This document shows, piece by piece, positions 22,101-33,617 of a stretch of DNA of 64,000 nucleotides. The notes under the pieces were generated by a model, which was given only the letters and a program-made list of their open reading frames with translations, made no database searches and was not told where the DNA came from. The position numbers and the translations under genes were made by a program. The stretch is taken from contig JAADJZ010000020.1 of the NCBI GenBank assembly GCA_011032825.1, positions 310,001-374,000 of the forward strand. Direction: 5' to 3'. Each line of letters opens with the position of its first letter. Position 1 is the stretch's first letter. Source of the stretch: Massariosphaeria phaeospora. Lineage: Eukaryota > Ascomycota > Dothideomycetes > Pleosporales.

Positions 22101-22860
22101 GGGCAGTGTGGTGGTCGCGGCGTGGACCGTCTGCGGGACTGACTCAGGAGACGTCGCAAACCCGGAAAGTGCGGGGGCAGTCGCAATTAATAAAGTAGTG
22201 TCGTAGTCGACGAGTAGAGGCGTCGGCAGTGCAGGCTCCCGCTCGTAGCAGTGGACGCGGGTGGGTGAGTGTCGGCGGTCCCTTCCTTCCCTGGATTCCT
22301 GGTGTCGAGGTTTCACTTTTGGGGCATGTGTTGACAACAGTCATGCGCCACCTGTTGCTCCTATTCTGCCGGATGGCTCCTCCTCGGTGTCACTGTAATA
22401 ATATCGTCCCGCTCTGCTGCAAAAGTTAGTAGTCCTGGGTCCTGGGTCCTGTCCTGGAGTCCGGGGCGCGGAGGGCGGTGTCGTGGTCGGTCGAGGGTGT
22501 TGTTGATCCAGCCTTCTGCATTTGGGGTGGCGCCGCGGTGGTTGGCCGGGTTTCGGGCTCGTGCGCTAGCCGCACATGTGACGCCAGAACGCTCGCCCTC
22601 CTCCGCATTTCACTGATCAACCTGCGCCCGCACTGAGGACCCTGGTAACTTTGGAATACTCCGTGACTTTTAGATGACTTTGCAAGAGCGAGTTCTTCTA
22701 ATTACTGCATCCGAGATACGTCAACACGGAAGCACCAAGCGGATCGCGCGACATCGAACTGCCAGAAGACAGCAAACGACAACATATTCCTATATACAGC
22801 TCAAAGTAAACCCCATTTTGTACATCAAAGTCATTAGAGATAGATGGCAGCCGCGCCCCC
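22101..22860. other. Intergenic region between divergent-end genes
   Basis: Nothing gene-like. It carries a short GTCCTGG tandem (about 22433-22455) and the promoter of the NudE gene. Confidence 0.4.
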
Positions 22861-24267
22861 TCACTCTTTGACCGGCTTCCCACCGTTGATGTCGTCCACG
22901 TTCGTCTCGATGATTGCGGCCTTCACCTGCTTCGTCGCATTAGTTGCTGACTCTTTACCCCGTTCGAGCAGTCCTTCAGCCTGACTTCGCCCGGTCGATG
23001 CTGCGTCCTGGACTTTCGCCGATGCGTTTCCAGTGATTTCGACACCCCTGGCATAGACACCTTCAATCTGGTCCTTGCCCTGTTGATAAGCTTCTTTGGC
23101 CTGATTCGAAGCCTTATTCGCCAGTTCCTCGGGGCTAGGATATTGCTTCAGAGAACGCAGGATCAGGTAGTAGAGGTTGATGATGACGCTGTGGATGCGA
23201 TTTTTTATTAGCATAGTGATGCCATGCGAAAAAAACCCTTTCAAGACTTCTGCTCCAAGTCCATCGTATAACGCCCCCAGCCCCTCCGTTTGTGCGATTT
23301 GAAGAATGGTGCTGAATACAGTCCGCTGTTTCGCTCGCGCGACTTTAGCTTTGATGACGTCCTCGGGCTTCTCGCTTTCCGAAGTTGCTGAGGCATCCGA
23401 CGGGCTCTGTGAGGATATCTGTGCGCGAGTCTTTGCCAGCGAGAAAGGATACGTGACCGTTAAGGCTATAGCCTTGCTGACTGCGGCTAGCAAGAAGGTG
23501 ATTCGAGCACCCGGATTTAGCTGCTTCGAACTTGGAACGAGGTATCGAAGAAGCAGCCTGTGGAGCAGAAAGGTGATGGAAGGATTGAGAGTGAGGACCA
23601 AGCTTGCAGAGTATCCCGACCAGAACCCTTGCACTCCCTTCTCCGACCTGATTTGTTGGGCGATGTCTTTCACGGTCAAGCTGGGCAATACCGAGAACCT
23701 CGGATCCCGTGCTGCCACCATGGTCGCGGTCTGTTTCCGGGTGACAATGTTCTGGATCGGTGTCGTCCAGAACTTGGACAAGGCACCCGCCAGAACACCA
23801 ACACCAATCTCATCCAGCGCCGACAGACTGCGCGTGCCTTGTGAAGTCAGCCTCTTCTGTCTGGCGTATGTGTATGCCAGAAAGAACAGGAAGCTATCGG
23901 CGACCCCTTTCATGACTTCTGGCAGCACGCCGCTGTAGAACGCGGCGATTCCTCCCTCCTCGTTATAGATCTTCTCGATTGCATCTTGAACACCGCTGTA
24001 CCCGAAATCCTTCGCGTCGCCCGTGAGTTGCTTTTGCGCTTGCAGTCGCGTTATTACGAGGTCGAGAGGATAGGTCAACAGCTTGGAAATGGCAGTCCCA
24101 GCGGCGCCGGATGTCGCGTGGCCGAGAGCGGGCAGCGCGGGTCCGATTGGATCTCGTCGCTCTTCGTGTTGGATGTGATAGAGGGTGAAGGCGTCCTGTA
24201 ATGATTAGCATGTCACGGCGTACGACGCGTAGATGCTTACCAGCTGGGAGTTGTAGACGTAGGCCAT
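22861..24267 (-). CDS. Mitochondrial-carrier-family protein, probable peroxisomal adenine nucleotide carrier (PMP47/Ant1-like)
   Basis: Exon 1, 24267-24241, encodes only MAYVYNSQL. A 45-bp intron follows and exon 2 is 24195-22861, total 453 aa. Three carrier repeats are visible, with signature positions TYPLDLVITRLQAQ, TTPIQNIVTRKQ and TYPFSLAKTRAQ. The acidic residue of the PxD/ExxK/R motif is lost in repeats two and three, as in the peroxisomal PMP47/PMP34 branch, which exchanges ATP or cofactors for matrix beta-oxidation. Second-half motifs such as GFWSGYSASLVLTLNPSITF and ALYDGLGAEVLKGFFSHGI also fit that branch. After the last helix (about residue 350) a tail of roughly 100 residues follows, rich in Ala, Lys, Glu and Gln in an amphipathic pattern. 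Subfamily assignment is inference from these motifs. Confidence 0.85.
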
Positions 24268-25455
24268 CGTGTGGAATCCGGTTAGGGGTTGTCAGAGACC
24301 GTTCAGTGGTACTCGTACCCTACTGAAGGGCGTGTTACTGTCAAGGGGGTATCGTGCTATAATAGTAGCGCAGAGAAAATGCGGGGTCTGGGCCGACAGA
24401 TGCCATGGTGGTGGTGAAAGACGGATCCGCTCTGCGTTTACAACCGCAGACGTCATCCGTGAGGAGTTCGGGTGATCCGAGCTTGGTGCGAGCCGACAAA
24501 CAAACAATCAACCCTCACGACTTTGCATCTGTCCGCTACGCACCTGAGCGACTGTATGATTGCGCGCAGCAACTCAACGGAAATGTGTTCTCTACGAAAG
24601 TCCGAGTCCGCATGCTGAGTGGAGGAAGCCACCGTCGATCGTCACCCGCAGCTCCCTCCTCACATTGACTGCAGCTCCAGATGGACACAGGTTCGCAGGA
24701 CCGCAATATCAGAATTCCCGCACAACGGATCCTACGAAGAACTAGATCACGTTCATTTATTTTTACAGCATCACTTTAGTGACGTCACACCCCACACCTC
24801 ACACCTCGTCGCGCTCTCAACACAGCCCACGCTCCGCGGCGCGCATCCAGAAGTCTAGGCCCTCCACCTGCAGCAGAACACATGTTGACGCGCCATCAGT
24901 GTGCCCCGGCCGCAACGCTGCAGGGTCTTAAACGCCTGACCGGCCACGAGTATGACATCGGTGGCGCAGGGCTGTGCCAAACACCCAGCGCTGTGCTCAC
25001 CCACCGCACGCGCGGATTCGGCAGGCACACTTACAGAAAGTCTAGACTTCTGACTCCAACTGCGATGATCTTGTTTTCCTCTGAGATGCTGTAGGCAGAC
25101 GTGCGAAAGTAGAGCTGTTGGCTGTTTGTGGGTGCAAAGCCTTGCAGAGTGGGGGTGAGATGGGAGAGGACGTGCGACGGAGAGGGTGGGTTGGAGCGTC
25201 TGGATCTTTGCGATGGTCGGCTGTACGTGAGGCTGAAGGATATGTGACCGTATTGAGGCTGAGAGGTTGTCTAGACTCGAGGTGCTGGCTGGTAGGAGAA
25301 TGGTTAAAGGTGGGTTGATTTCCTGCCAGCGCCAGTCTATCCTCAGCCCATTCACACTGAAGCGCGTTCATCTTCCACTACGGTCATTCGGTACACAGTT
25401 CTTCTTTCTATCTATCTCTCTCTCCATTTAATGGCCCGGGTCACACACAGCAGCC
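24268..25455. other. Intergenic region
   Basis: Contains the carrier promoter (with the CRE-type site listed separately) and a run of CACACCTCACACCTC. No coding frame with domain character. Confidence 0.4.
24780..24787. promoter_or_regulatory. TGACGTCA palindrome (CRE/ATF-type site)
   Basis: A perfect CRE palindrome about 510 bp upstream of the carrier ATG and about 670 bp upstream of the plus-strand small ORF. Role not shown. Confidence 0.3.
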
Positions 25456-25764
25456 ATGAAGTCATCGCCAACCCCCCGCTTGTCCCACCCGACCAACCCT
25501 AAGCCGACCCGCATCAGCGAATGCTCGAACCTCACCATCACCTTGACCATCGAACCCAACACCAAGCGACAAACCAAGTACCGCGTGGTCCAGCGACCTG
25601 ACGGTGTAATTGTCGAGAGCCCCCGGTATCGACCTTCTCGTGCTTCTAGCCTGGCTGCGATCAAGGACTTCAGACCACCGCCAGTCGCTCTTGACCTGCA
25701 CAGACGGGGATACGCCCTCAAAAAAAAGGAGATAGAGGTCGTGAGCTTGACTTGCAGGGTGTAG
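25456..25764 (+). CDS. Small basic hypothetical protein
   Basis: A 102-aa frame with an ATG in good fungal context (CAGCCATGAAG) after a CT-rich leader. The product is basic and proline-rich at the start (KSSPTPRLSHPTNPKPTR), then beta-like (NLTITLTIEP, TKYRVVQRPDGVIVESP). No domain recognised. The opposite strand has a longer frame (304 codons, 25428-26342) without any family feature; I prefer the plus-strand frame, but either could be non-coding. Confidence 0.35.
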   Translation: MKSSPTPRLSHPTNPKPTRISECSNLTITLTIEPNTKRQTKYRVVQRPDGVIVESPRYRPSRASSLAAIKDFRPPPVALDLHRRGYALKKKEIEVVSLTCRV

Positions 25765-27225
25765 GAGCGTTTGCAGATACTGGCCAGCGGGGTAGAACGG
25801 ATGGATGTATACAGCCAATTTCGCGCGGAAGAAATGCGTACATTGGGGTTATCCGGGACTTGAAACACGGGTGTCCGAGCAAAGCATCCGATCATCCATC
25901 GCCGATGCAGAGACCCGACTCCAAGCCAGGGTCGTGGAGTCCGTACGAAAGTCGCACATCGGACATCGACATGGGACGATGACGCAGGCGCTAATGCACG
26001 GATGAGGTTCAACCTCATGTCTCCGTAATCGACGCTCTTTTGGCAAACCTGCCCGATTAGGAAGGTTGGATCTGGGCCGTATATGGGACGGGAAGATACC
26101 GATATGGGACGGAGGATACCGACATGGGACGAAGAACATCCGGGATGCGAGAGGCAAGCGAGTGCAGCGTTATCACCCATCACCACAGCACAGCTCGAGG
26201 AGCGTTGTTCCTGTCGGTGGCTAGACATCTCCCTGGTCGAGACGAGACGATTGCAGTTCACGAAAGTCAACTCCGATCGCACTCCTACGATATCTGCCAT
26301 CTCCGTCGTCGACCACCAAGACAAGTACCACCTCGCACGCACACCGAACCAACTCTCCTAAAAAAAGCCTCTCTGTCCAACGAGCATCGTCTTGTGTACA
26401 TGTGCTGTCTTTTTCCGTGTTATTACTTCTTGTTCTATCTAGACCAGGATTATTCCATCTGTCGCCTATCCCATATGCTGCATCGCATCTCTCATATATA
26501 TACTCCTTATCAAATTCTCATGCGTGGTCCATCATCCCGCGCAAGATGCTCACGGTGATGCGGTCCGGCTTTACAACCAACGCCCATACGCAAACACTTA
26601 CTTTCCCCATGGCGTCTGAGTACCACGTACATAATTAGTTTCACTGCCATACCACCCACTCACGCGGGCGTCGTCCCAACATTAGCAACACAACACAACA
26701 CAACACGCAGACATTGCATCTTGCAAATTAGGATATCTATTCATCAATTCATTCATTTAGTAGAGTGAATACTCACTTCAGCCTAAATCACTCCAGCCCA
26801 ATTCCCCCGTCCTGACTTTTCCTTTTCGTCCTGAAAGGTGATGCAATTGAAAAATCGAGCTGTAATGCCCTCTCCCCGCCGTAGATAGCTAATCCGTGAA
26901 ATTTGAACCAAAAAATTGGTTCGTGAGATTGAAGACAAATATTCGTCCTTGACGCGAGCCGAGCTGCGCCTGATAACGGCATTGCACGCGTGATACCGTA
27001 GTCATTCTGGGTGGGGAGAGAATGTTATGGAGTTGGTTTTCCCGCGAGTAACAGATAGGTAGAGCGAAGGTGGTTTCGGTTTCGGCCTCTTTGCGCTTGG
27101 TTCTCAGAGGCGGCTTCACCATCCACCCATTGAAATATTTCCTTCCCTGACCGACTCGTGCACATTTCCTATTTTTTATTTTCACTGCCACACTTCATAT
27201 GCCAATCACCGTGTTCAGCACTTAC
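25765..27225. other. Intergenic region
   Basis: No gene supported. Holds a short tandem array (26081-26143), an ACACAACACAACACAAC stretch near 26690, and AT-rich 3' flank of the P450 gene. Confidence 0.4.
26081..26143. repeat. Three-unit tandem repeat, 20-22 bp
   Basis: Units at 26081-26101, 26102-26121 and 26122-26143 share A(T/C)ATGGGACG followed by a G/A-rich half ending in (A/T)(A/C)C(C/A)(T/C)CG-like bases. The third is the most diverged. A further ACATGGGACGATG occurs at about 25969. Confidence 0.7.
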
Positions 27226-28920
27226 CTACTTCTCGCGCGACGTCACCTTGAGGATCGGCGCCGGCTTCGGCTTGTGCGCCGAGTGCCCGTTGATGTCGAT
27301 TTGCGGGGGGACGGTCATGGCGTTGCCTTTCGCGTCTAGCAGCGAGAAGTCGAACGCCGCGAGGAAGTAGGCGGTGATGATGTTCTGCTCGAGTTTGGCG
27401 AAGCGCATGCCCACTGGGAACGGGTCAGTTTAGAGAGAGCTGAAAGAAAGAGTAGAAGTGCGACCTACAGCACGGATGGCGAGCCACGCCCCAGCCAAGA
27501 AACGCATGCGGCGTCTTCTTGTCCTCGGCGCGGTCTGGCAGGTAACGACTGGGGTCCCACTTCTGCGGGTCGGGGTAGATGGCCGGATCGTGGTGGACGT
27601 CTGCGATCGAATACGTGACGAACGCGTCTGTTGGAATGACTTCGGTGCCGTTGCCGGTCGGGATAGGCTTGCCGCTGATGTTCTTGCGGAAAGTGGTGCC
27701 GAGCAGATTCAGGCGGATCGAGTCCCGCAGACACATATCCACGACGGGGAACTCGCTCTCCCACGCCTCGAGCGGCACGTCATCGAGCTGGTCGTGCAGC
27801 GGCGCATTCGGGTTGCTCGCGTATTTAGCGGCGGTGGTACGGACTTCGTCGCGGGCTTTTGCGAGCCATTCCGGCGAGGTGGCGAGGAAGCACAGCACCC
27901 AGGCCGCGTTGATGCCGCTGTTGAGCAGCCCGGCGAACAGCCCGCCGAGGATGCTCTCGATGATCTTGAACATGCGGTCGCCACAGTCGAGCATGTACTG
28001 CAGCGCGTCATCGTGCTTCTCGCCCGTGTCCGCGCGCTGCTTGGCAATCTTCTCCACCATCATGTACAGCCGGGCGCCGGCGTACTGGCGCTTCAGGATT
28101 GCCGGCGACGGGAACTTGGGGAACATGACGGCCGTTGCGGTTGCGCTCCTGTCGATCATTTCGAAGAGTTGGAGCGTCTGCTCGAGGAGCACGGGGTCTT
28201 CGGCCATCTCGAAGGCGCCGACCATGCGGATCGTGAGGCGGAACACGATGCGGTAGACGCTCTCGAAGGGGTTGGTCGTGCCGGAAGGGTCGTTCTTGAT
28301 GGCTTCGATACCTTCTTTGACGTCCGAGATGAGCGTGGGGAGTTTCTTGCGGAACTGCTCGTTCTTGAGGAGGTGGGTTACACGGCGCGAGAAGTGATTG
28401 ATGTTCCCCTCCTCCTCCGGGTGATTGTCGATGTCCTTAGCTTTGTCCAGTTTGGGGGAGGCGCCAAAGAGTACGGCATAGCTAGATGGAGATTAGTGAT
28501 GTTCTCTGTGATCTGCTATTTGGGTGTCGTCGTGTGGTATGGCATGGCTTGATTGCTTCGCGGAAACCATATTCTGCCTTACCCTTCCTGAAATCCAAGA
28601 GATCTGTTTTCAAAGAACAGTTTGCGGCCTTTCTCTCCCGAGAGCCCCACAAGAGTGTTGGGCCCGGCATGGAAGCTGAAGTTGCCTGTCGCTGTCGTGT
28701 CGCGCGCGCGCCGGCAGAAGTCCCAACGGTGTGTCCAGAAGCTGATAGCGCCAGCCAGCGGGTAGTTGCCACGCACGACTGGCGGCGCGTCTGAAGGGAT
28801 TCGGCGGATGTAGAAGGTGTGCACGAGCACGTATGCGAAGAGGAGGACGAGCACAGAAACAGCCAGGTTGAGGGCCAACGAGGAGCTCGTGTCGCTCTGG
28901 CCTGGGTTGAAGAGCGTCAT
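27226..28920 (-). CDS. Cytochrome P450 monooxygenase, CYP7/8-like I-helix
   Basis: Exons 28920-28583, 28481-27469 and 27413-27226 (introns of 101 and 55 bp, GT..AG) give 512 aa, a normal P450 length. Residues about 14-38 are a membrane anchor (LALNLAVSVLVLLFAYVLV). The haem loop is FLGWGVARHPCLGMRFA, with Cys and the following CLGM created exactly by splicing of intron 2. The PERF-like segment is WDPSRYLPD. Two motifs are atypical: the K-helix ExxR reads DSIR, and the I-helix reads FAGLLNSGINAAW, with no Thr where most monooxygenases have the proton-relay Thr. This resembles the CYP7/CYP8 type (prostacyclin synthase, sterol hydroxylases). Substrate unknown; ER membrane location inferred. Confidence 0.9.
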
Positions 28921-31183
28921 GACGGTGACTGGAGGCCTGGCAGCAAGACGATGTCCTTACTGTGTTCGCTGGATGGGAAGAAATATAGGAGAGAGGGAGA
29001 CGGAAGGAAGCAAAGTAGCGTAGGTAGAGGTCGTCGTTGCACTTATATGCGCCTGCGGATTGGCCACTCGTGCCCTTACCCTTACCCTGCAAGGCAGGTG
29101 CAGCGGCGTCCCCGCAAGGTAAAGCTACAACCCTACCTTCGTTTGTCGGCTACAGAAGGGTAGCACCAATTAGTGGCCTCCCGTCTCTCACCGTTGCCTG
29201 CTCACGTTGTTGACAACAGCACGGAACTCGGTGCTTCCGTAGGCGTAGATGCAAGCGCTCGCGTGGGGCGTGGCGATCCATCGAAACAGGTCCAGCGGTG
29301 GACGAGAATCCTTACCGCCGGCACAACGGCTGCTCGGCTGCGAAGCCTCGTGCAGTAGATGGGGCTATATTCACATGTTTCGATTCGAACTGCAGATCCT
29401 GTGCTGGCGTCTCGAGAAAGTCGTTCGGCCGTAGTGGTGGAGTCTGAGACACAGCGATGTTCCATCTTTTCTCCACCGATCAGCAGCACCCCGCACTTAC
29501 CTAATGCACCTCGCTTAAGCAATCCCATCCAAAAGCGCACCTTTGTCCACTTCGCTTGCGCTGTTTCTTGAACCCTCGTCCACTCCTTGTTTGCTATAGA
29601 TATTCCCGAGCCACCCTGTAGCGCACAAATGTACAGTCCGACGTCGAAAGCTCCCAGAGATTCGGGATACGACCGGCATATCAGCGGGTAGCTAGTGCAC
29701 GCGGACCAACCTCCCACCAACATGCGCTCGGCCGCGCCTCATGAACCACGCGGACCAACCTCAAGGCTCACACCAATATGCCCTCAGCTGCCCCTATCCT
29801 TCTTGTTCGCTCATCGAGTCGGAGAGAGATGTTACCTCGTGGATGCTGGCATGGCGTGATACACCAACAATACGTACGCCTTGTGTTGGTATGGTCCTAG
29901 AAACCTCGCACTTACCCCCCGCATCCGTCCTGTTCCCCAGTGCGCCAGGACTCAGGCGCGGGTGTCTTTGTCCACTGATAAGTATGTATGTCGATGATAC
30001 CTTACCTGCCCCGCTTCGTCAGTGTCCTGGGTCTGCACATACATGACATGCGGCACAGCTACCACTCCAACGTCAGGCGACTATCTATCCACAACTCGAC
30101 GTGGAATTAGAACCAGGATTGCGGTCTCGCTTCCGGAGCAACGGGGCACTGTTGCGGTAGTGATAGTCACTTTTTGACAAAGTAGCTTGCAGTCAGCTTG
30201 ATTGGATTGGAAAGCACATGGGTACAAATACTGCGCTTAGCGACCGGCCACAACGTGTCTGGGAACCTGGCACACAGTGAACATTGCCGCAATCGTACAT
30301 GGCAGGTCATTTGCAAAAAAATGTCAGATGAATTCGGGATCCTTGAGTTCAACCTCAATATCAAAGGTCCCCGCGACCTCATTGTTAAGCGCCTCATGAA
30401 TTCGCTAAAGATTATGCCGGCTTTCCAAGAATAGGCGGGATGTATCCTCAATATTGCTATCATGATGTGTTACCCAACTATTTCACGCCTACCCTTGTAT
30501 CTTTTTCCCGTTCACGGTTCGTGTTTATAGAGTCTACCGATTGCGTTGATTGGGAGATGCTTGGTTGTCAAGTTAAGCTTACTAGGTATGTTTGCTCGCA
30601 ATGATGTTGGAAATTGGTAGAACTTCGCAGCTTCTACTTAGTATCTTAAGCGAACTCTCTCTGTATATGCACGTCAGAGCTGTCTCCAGAGCTACTACGC
30701 CTGCGCTTGCAGAAAACGAACTATGCATTTCTCCACACCCGCTGAAAAAGTGGACCACCATCGTTGAAGCTGAATCCGTTTGATACCGCATACCCTCCAT
30801 CCTATTCGATATACCCGGAATAGATACTCTGCCCTTGCACAAGACTTTGCACCAAAGACGTGGCTGTAATTCCGTATGCGGTTAGCGGCTTGTCGCTTTC
30901 TAGAAACACCCACCAACGATGAGGTAGGAAACTGTCATAGAAGCTACCTGTCACACACTGTACCCGTTTCTGCTCGCCGCACTCTTTCACTCGCTAACTA
31001 AATAGCACTCCCGCGACAACTGGCAAAGACATCAAAGCCTGGAATCACGTCACCGGGCGGGAGTGCCAAGACCGCCGCCTCGCGACCAGCAGGCACGCAA
31101 ACGCGCCCCACCCAGACTTTCGACCGCCGCGCTTGCTGCCAGCACCTCCCGAACCTCCCGACAACTTTCGCAACAAACACATC
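28921..31183. other. Intergenic region, about 2.2 kb
   Basis: No supported gene. A 15-bp direct repeat CACGCGGACCAACCT occurs near 29698 and 29747. Open frames here are short and lack domain character. The last 200 bp are the GC-rich leader of the F-box gene. Confidence 0.4.
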
Positions 31184-32821
31184 ATGGGCCCATACCGACA
31201 GCCGCCGCCCAGACTGCGCGAGTGCGACCCGCTCTGGTACCTCGATTACTACGAGCTCCCCCACTATCTCCGAGCCCCGCCGGGCATGCTGGGCATACTC
31301 ACGCTGCCCAATGAGATCGTCACCGCCATTGCTACAAAGCTCACGCACAACCGTGACCTGTACAACCTCGCCCTAGTCAACCGGCGGTTGCGGGATGTGG
31401 CCCAGGAAGCCATGGTCAAGCACTTGGTCCTGCCAGAGAATCGTGTCCGCATGTTTGTGGCGGCGTTGTGGAGTCGGCCGGATCTCGCGCAAAGAATCAA
31501 GCGAGTTGATCTCGGAGACTACGGCAAGAAAATGGTTGCCCTCGAGCAAGACAAGTTGGGCGGGGACATCGCGAAGCTATTTGTCAAGCTTGTCAACCAG
31601 GTCCCTCTGCAAAGGTACACAGCTCCAAAGACACGCTACCAGATATGGCCCCAGGGCCGAATGTTTTACTTTGCGATCCTTGTTTCGCTCTGTTCGAATC
31701 TAGAGAGCCTTTGCGTCGAGTTTCCTCCTATGCATACATCCCTCGGCAGCGAGCCTCAAGAATGTCTATCTCCTTTCCACGGACCTGGTCTACAGTTGCT
31801 GCAAGACAGACTACAAAAGCTCACCATCGTCGAGCCCACATCATGGAAAGGGCGCTACATGCACAACCTTTGCTTCAAAGACTTCGGTCACCTACGGCGA
31901 TTGAGCCTACCGCTAGGGACGATGGTCAGCATGGAAGGACATGTCAGAGACCCGAAGGACGTTCTTCCGCCAACGCTCCAGCAGCTCGATATCCGAGCAT
32001 GCGATAGATTCACCTTCTCGTGGTTTCTGGAGTTCTGGAAAGGCAATGCCTTAACCCGACTTACCGCACTAAAACGGATCTCGCTACACTTCAAAACCTG
32101 TCTCCGTTCTAGTCTGCTCCTTATCGACGAGGGCAGAGATCGTCTAAGACTGTTTCGCGATATCCTGCTTGACTTGAAATTAAGCGGCTTGACCGTCGAC
32201 GCGGATTCCAGGACCCAAGAAGGTCGGTACAACTTGATGGGAGAGCTGGATGCTTGGTCACGCCTCTCGCAGAAAGACGCCTGGCTGGCTGCGCTGAATG
32301 ACGAGCAGTTTTCCGTTGCCGCTAGCAGAGGACCTGAGAGCAAAGCCCGGAAGAAAGCGTTGAAGCTGCAGCCTGTACTGGATCTCAAAAACCCACAGGA
32401 CCTGCCAATCTTATTCGCCAGTCCCACGTTCAAAGCTGAAGCCTGGCACAACGTTCGCTTCTTCGGCGGAGTCCAGGAGGCCGAATTTGAGATCAACGAA
32501 CCCGCACCGGAAAGTCTAACAGAACACCGACACCAGAGAAAGAGGATGGAGAAGGAGCAGAAGCCTCTCGGTCAAGTGACGTCGAAGGGCTTGTCTACCA
32601 TAGACAACCTCAAATTTGACGGCTCGTATTGGTTGGGAGTGCGTTTCTTCGACACCCCGCACTTAGAAACACCAGCAGCAACCAAGGAGTCTACGAGCCG
32701 CCCGAGAATCCCGCCGGACCGCAAGATCGCTACACCCCGAATGCGACATCGCAAAGCGACGACACACAATGGGAAGGCAATGAAGCAAATTCCATGGAGT
32801 TTGCCCCCGTCTGAAACATAG
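31184..32821 (+). CDS. F-box domain protein
   Basis: Single exon, 545 aa from ATG at 31184 (MGPYRQPPPR); the upstream in-frame extension has no ATG. The F-box is at about residues 34-80 (GILTLPNEIVTAIATKL, DLYNLALVNRRLRDVAQEAM). It is followed by a helical region and leucine-rich-repeat-like elements (LFVKLVNQVPL; YFAILVSLCSNLESLCVEFP; LQLLQDRLQKLTIVEP; LTALKRISLHFKTCL), then a basic tail rich in Lys/Arg/Thr. This fits a substrate-binding subunit of an SCF ubiquitin ligase. Full length and undamaged, it is a useful comparison for the truncated F-box gene at 4646, with which it shares helix pattern after the F-box. Confidence 0.8.
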   Translation: MGPYRQPPPRLRECDPLWYLDYYELPHYLRAPPGMLGILTLPNEIVTAIATKLTHNRDLYNLALVNRRLRDVAQEAMVKHLVLPENRVRMFVAALWSRPDLAQRIKRVDLGDYGKKMVALEQDKLGGDIAKLFVKLVNQVPLQRYTAPKTRYQIWPQGRMFYFAILVSLCSNLESLCVEFPPMHTSLGSEPQECLSPFHGPGLQLLQDRLQKLTIVEPTSWKGRYMHNLCFKDFGHLRRLSLPLGTMVSMEGHVRDPKDVLPPTLQQLDIRACDRFTFSWFLEFWKGNALTRLTALKRISLHFKTCLRSSLLLIDEGRDRLRLFRDILLDLKLSGLTVDADSRTQEGRYNLMGELDAWSRLSQKDAWLAALNDEQFSVAASRGPESKARKKALKLQPVLDLKNPQDLPILFASPTFKAEAWHNVRFFGGVQEAEFEINEPAPESLTEHRHQRKRMEKEQKPLGQVTSKGLSTIDNLKFDGSYWLGVRFFDTPHLETPAATKESTSRPRIPPDRKIATPRMRHRKATTHNGKAMKQIPWSLPPSET

Positions 32822-33617
32822 ACATGCTGGGATTTGTCGGTGCGGACTCAGGAGAGAACAAAGGGCATCACGATTCAGGATATAGATTAGACGGGACATG
32901 AATGACGGTATACTAGCCTCGATGATGCTCAGTAGCCATAGGCTACAGAGAGAGTGGTGTCCTCGGGACGATTGTCTGCCTTATAGATTTCGAGCGTCGT
33001 GTCTGCTATTCCGTGGAGGATGTTGGGGTAGTACATAACACCTCTTCATACATCCGTACCTCTATAGGTTACTGCACTATCACAATCTCATTCCAGCAAG
33101 CGCCACTTTAGCATCGACATGTCATGGTTCTAATTCCACAACGCGGGAGTCATCGCCAAATACTTTAGAAGCTTTCACCGAATATTGTTGCATTCACTTA
33201 GCTAAGAGTAGTACTAGGAGGGGGGTAGTAAACTTCCGGCTGGTCAGCTAAGTAGTGGCGCACATCCCCCGAATCCGGCGATTTGCAATTGCCAGTCGGT
33301 GATTGGTAGAGCAGGTGGCAACTGTCAAGTCCCCGAACCTTCAACGCACCTGCCTCCTGGGAATCGAAATTAGAGCTGAGCACAACCCCACTTTTCTAGC
33401 CTCACTGTGACGTATATACTGCGCCGTACTCCTTCACTCGCAACAACGCGAAGAGGAGAAGAACCGTACCGAACCGAACTGTGCGACACGATGCTGAGAA
33501 CCCGTCTGCCATCTACTGATAAATGCTTCCCTTGCAATACGCTCGCTGGAACGCCTCGAAACGTTCCACTGGGCTGGCTGTTCATTCCGACCCAACTACG
33601 CACCTTCCGGGACTGAA
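32822..33617. other. Intergenic region
   Basis: No supported gene. A 69-codon plus frame at 33407-33616 ends two bases before the next frame and might be a 5' exon, but no convincing intron joins them. Confidence 0.3.

Noticed and set aside
25428..26342. 304-codon minus-strand frame
   Set aside because: No domain, no signal peptide, passes through a tandem repeat; the opposite small frame has a better start context, though neither is certain.
27458..28552. 364-codon plus-strand frame opposite the P450
   Set aside because: Crosses the P450 introns and has no recognisable features; the minus strand has the haem loop and anchors.
17266..28920. Secondary-metabolite cluster from O-methyltransferase to P450
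   Set aside because: NudE and the carrier lie between them, the genes are 9 kb apart and no backbone synthase is present in the window.
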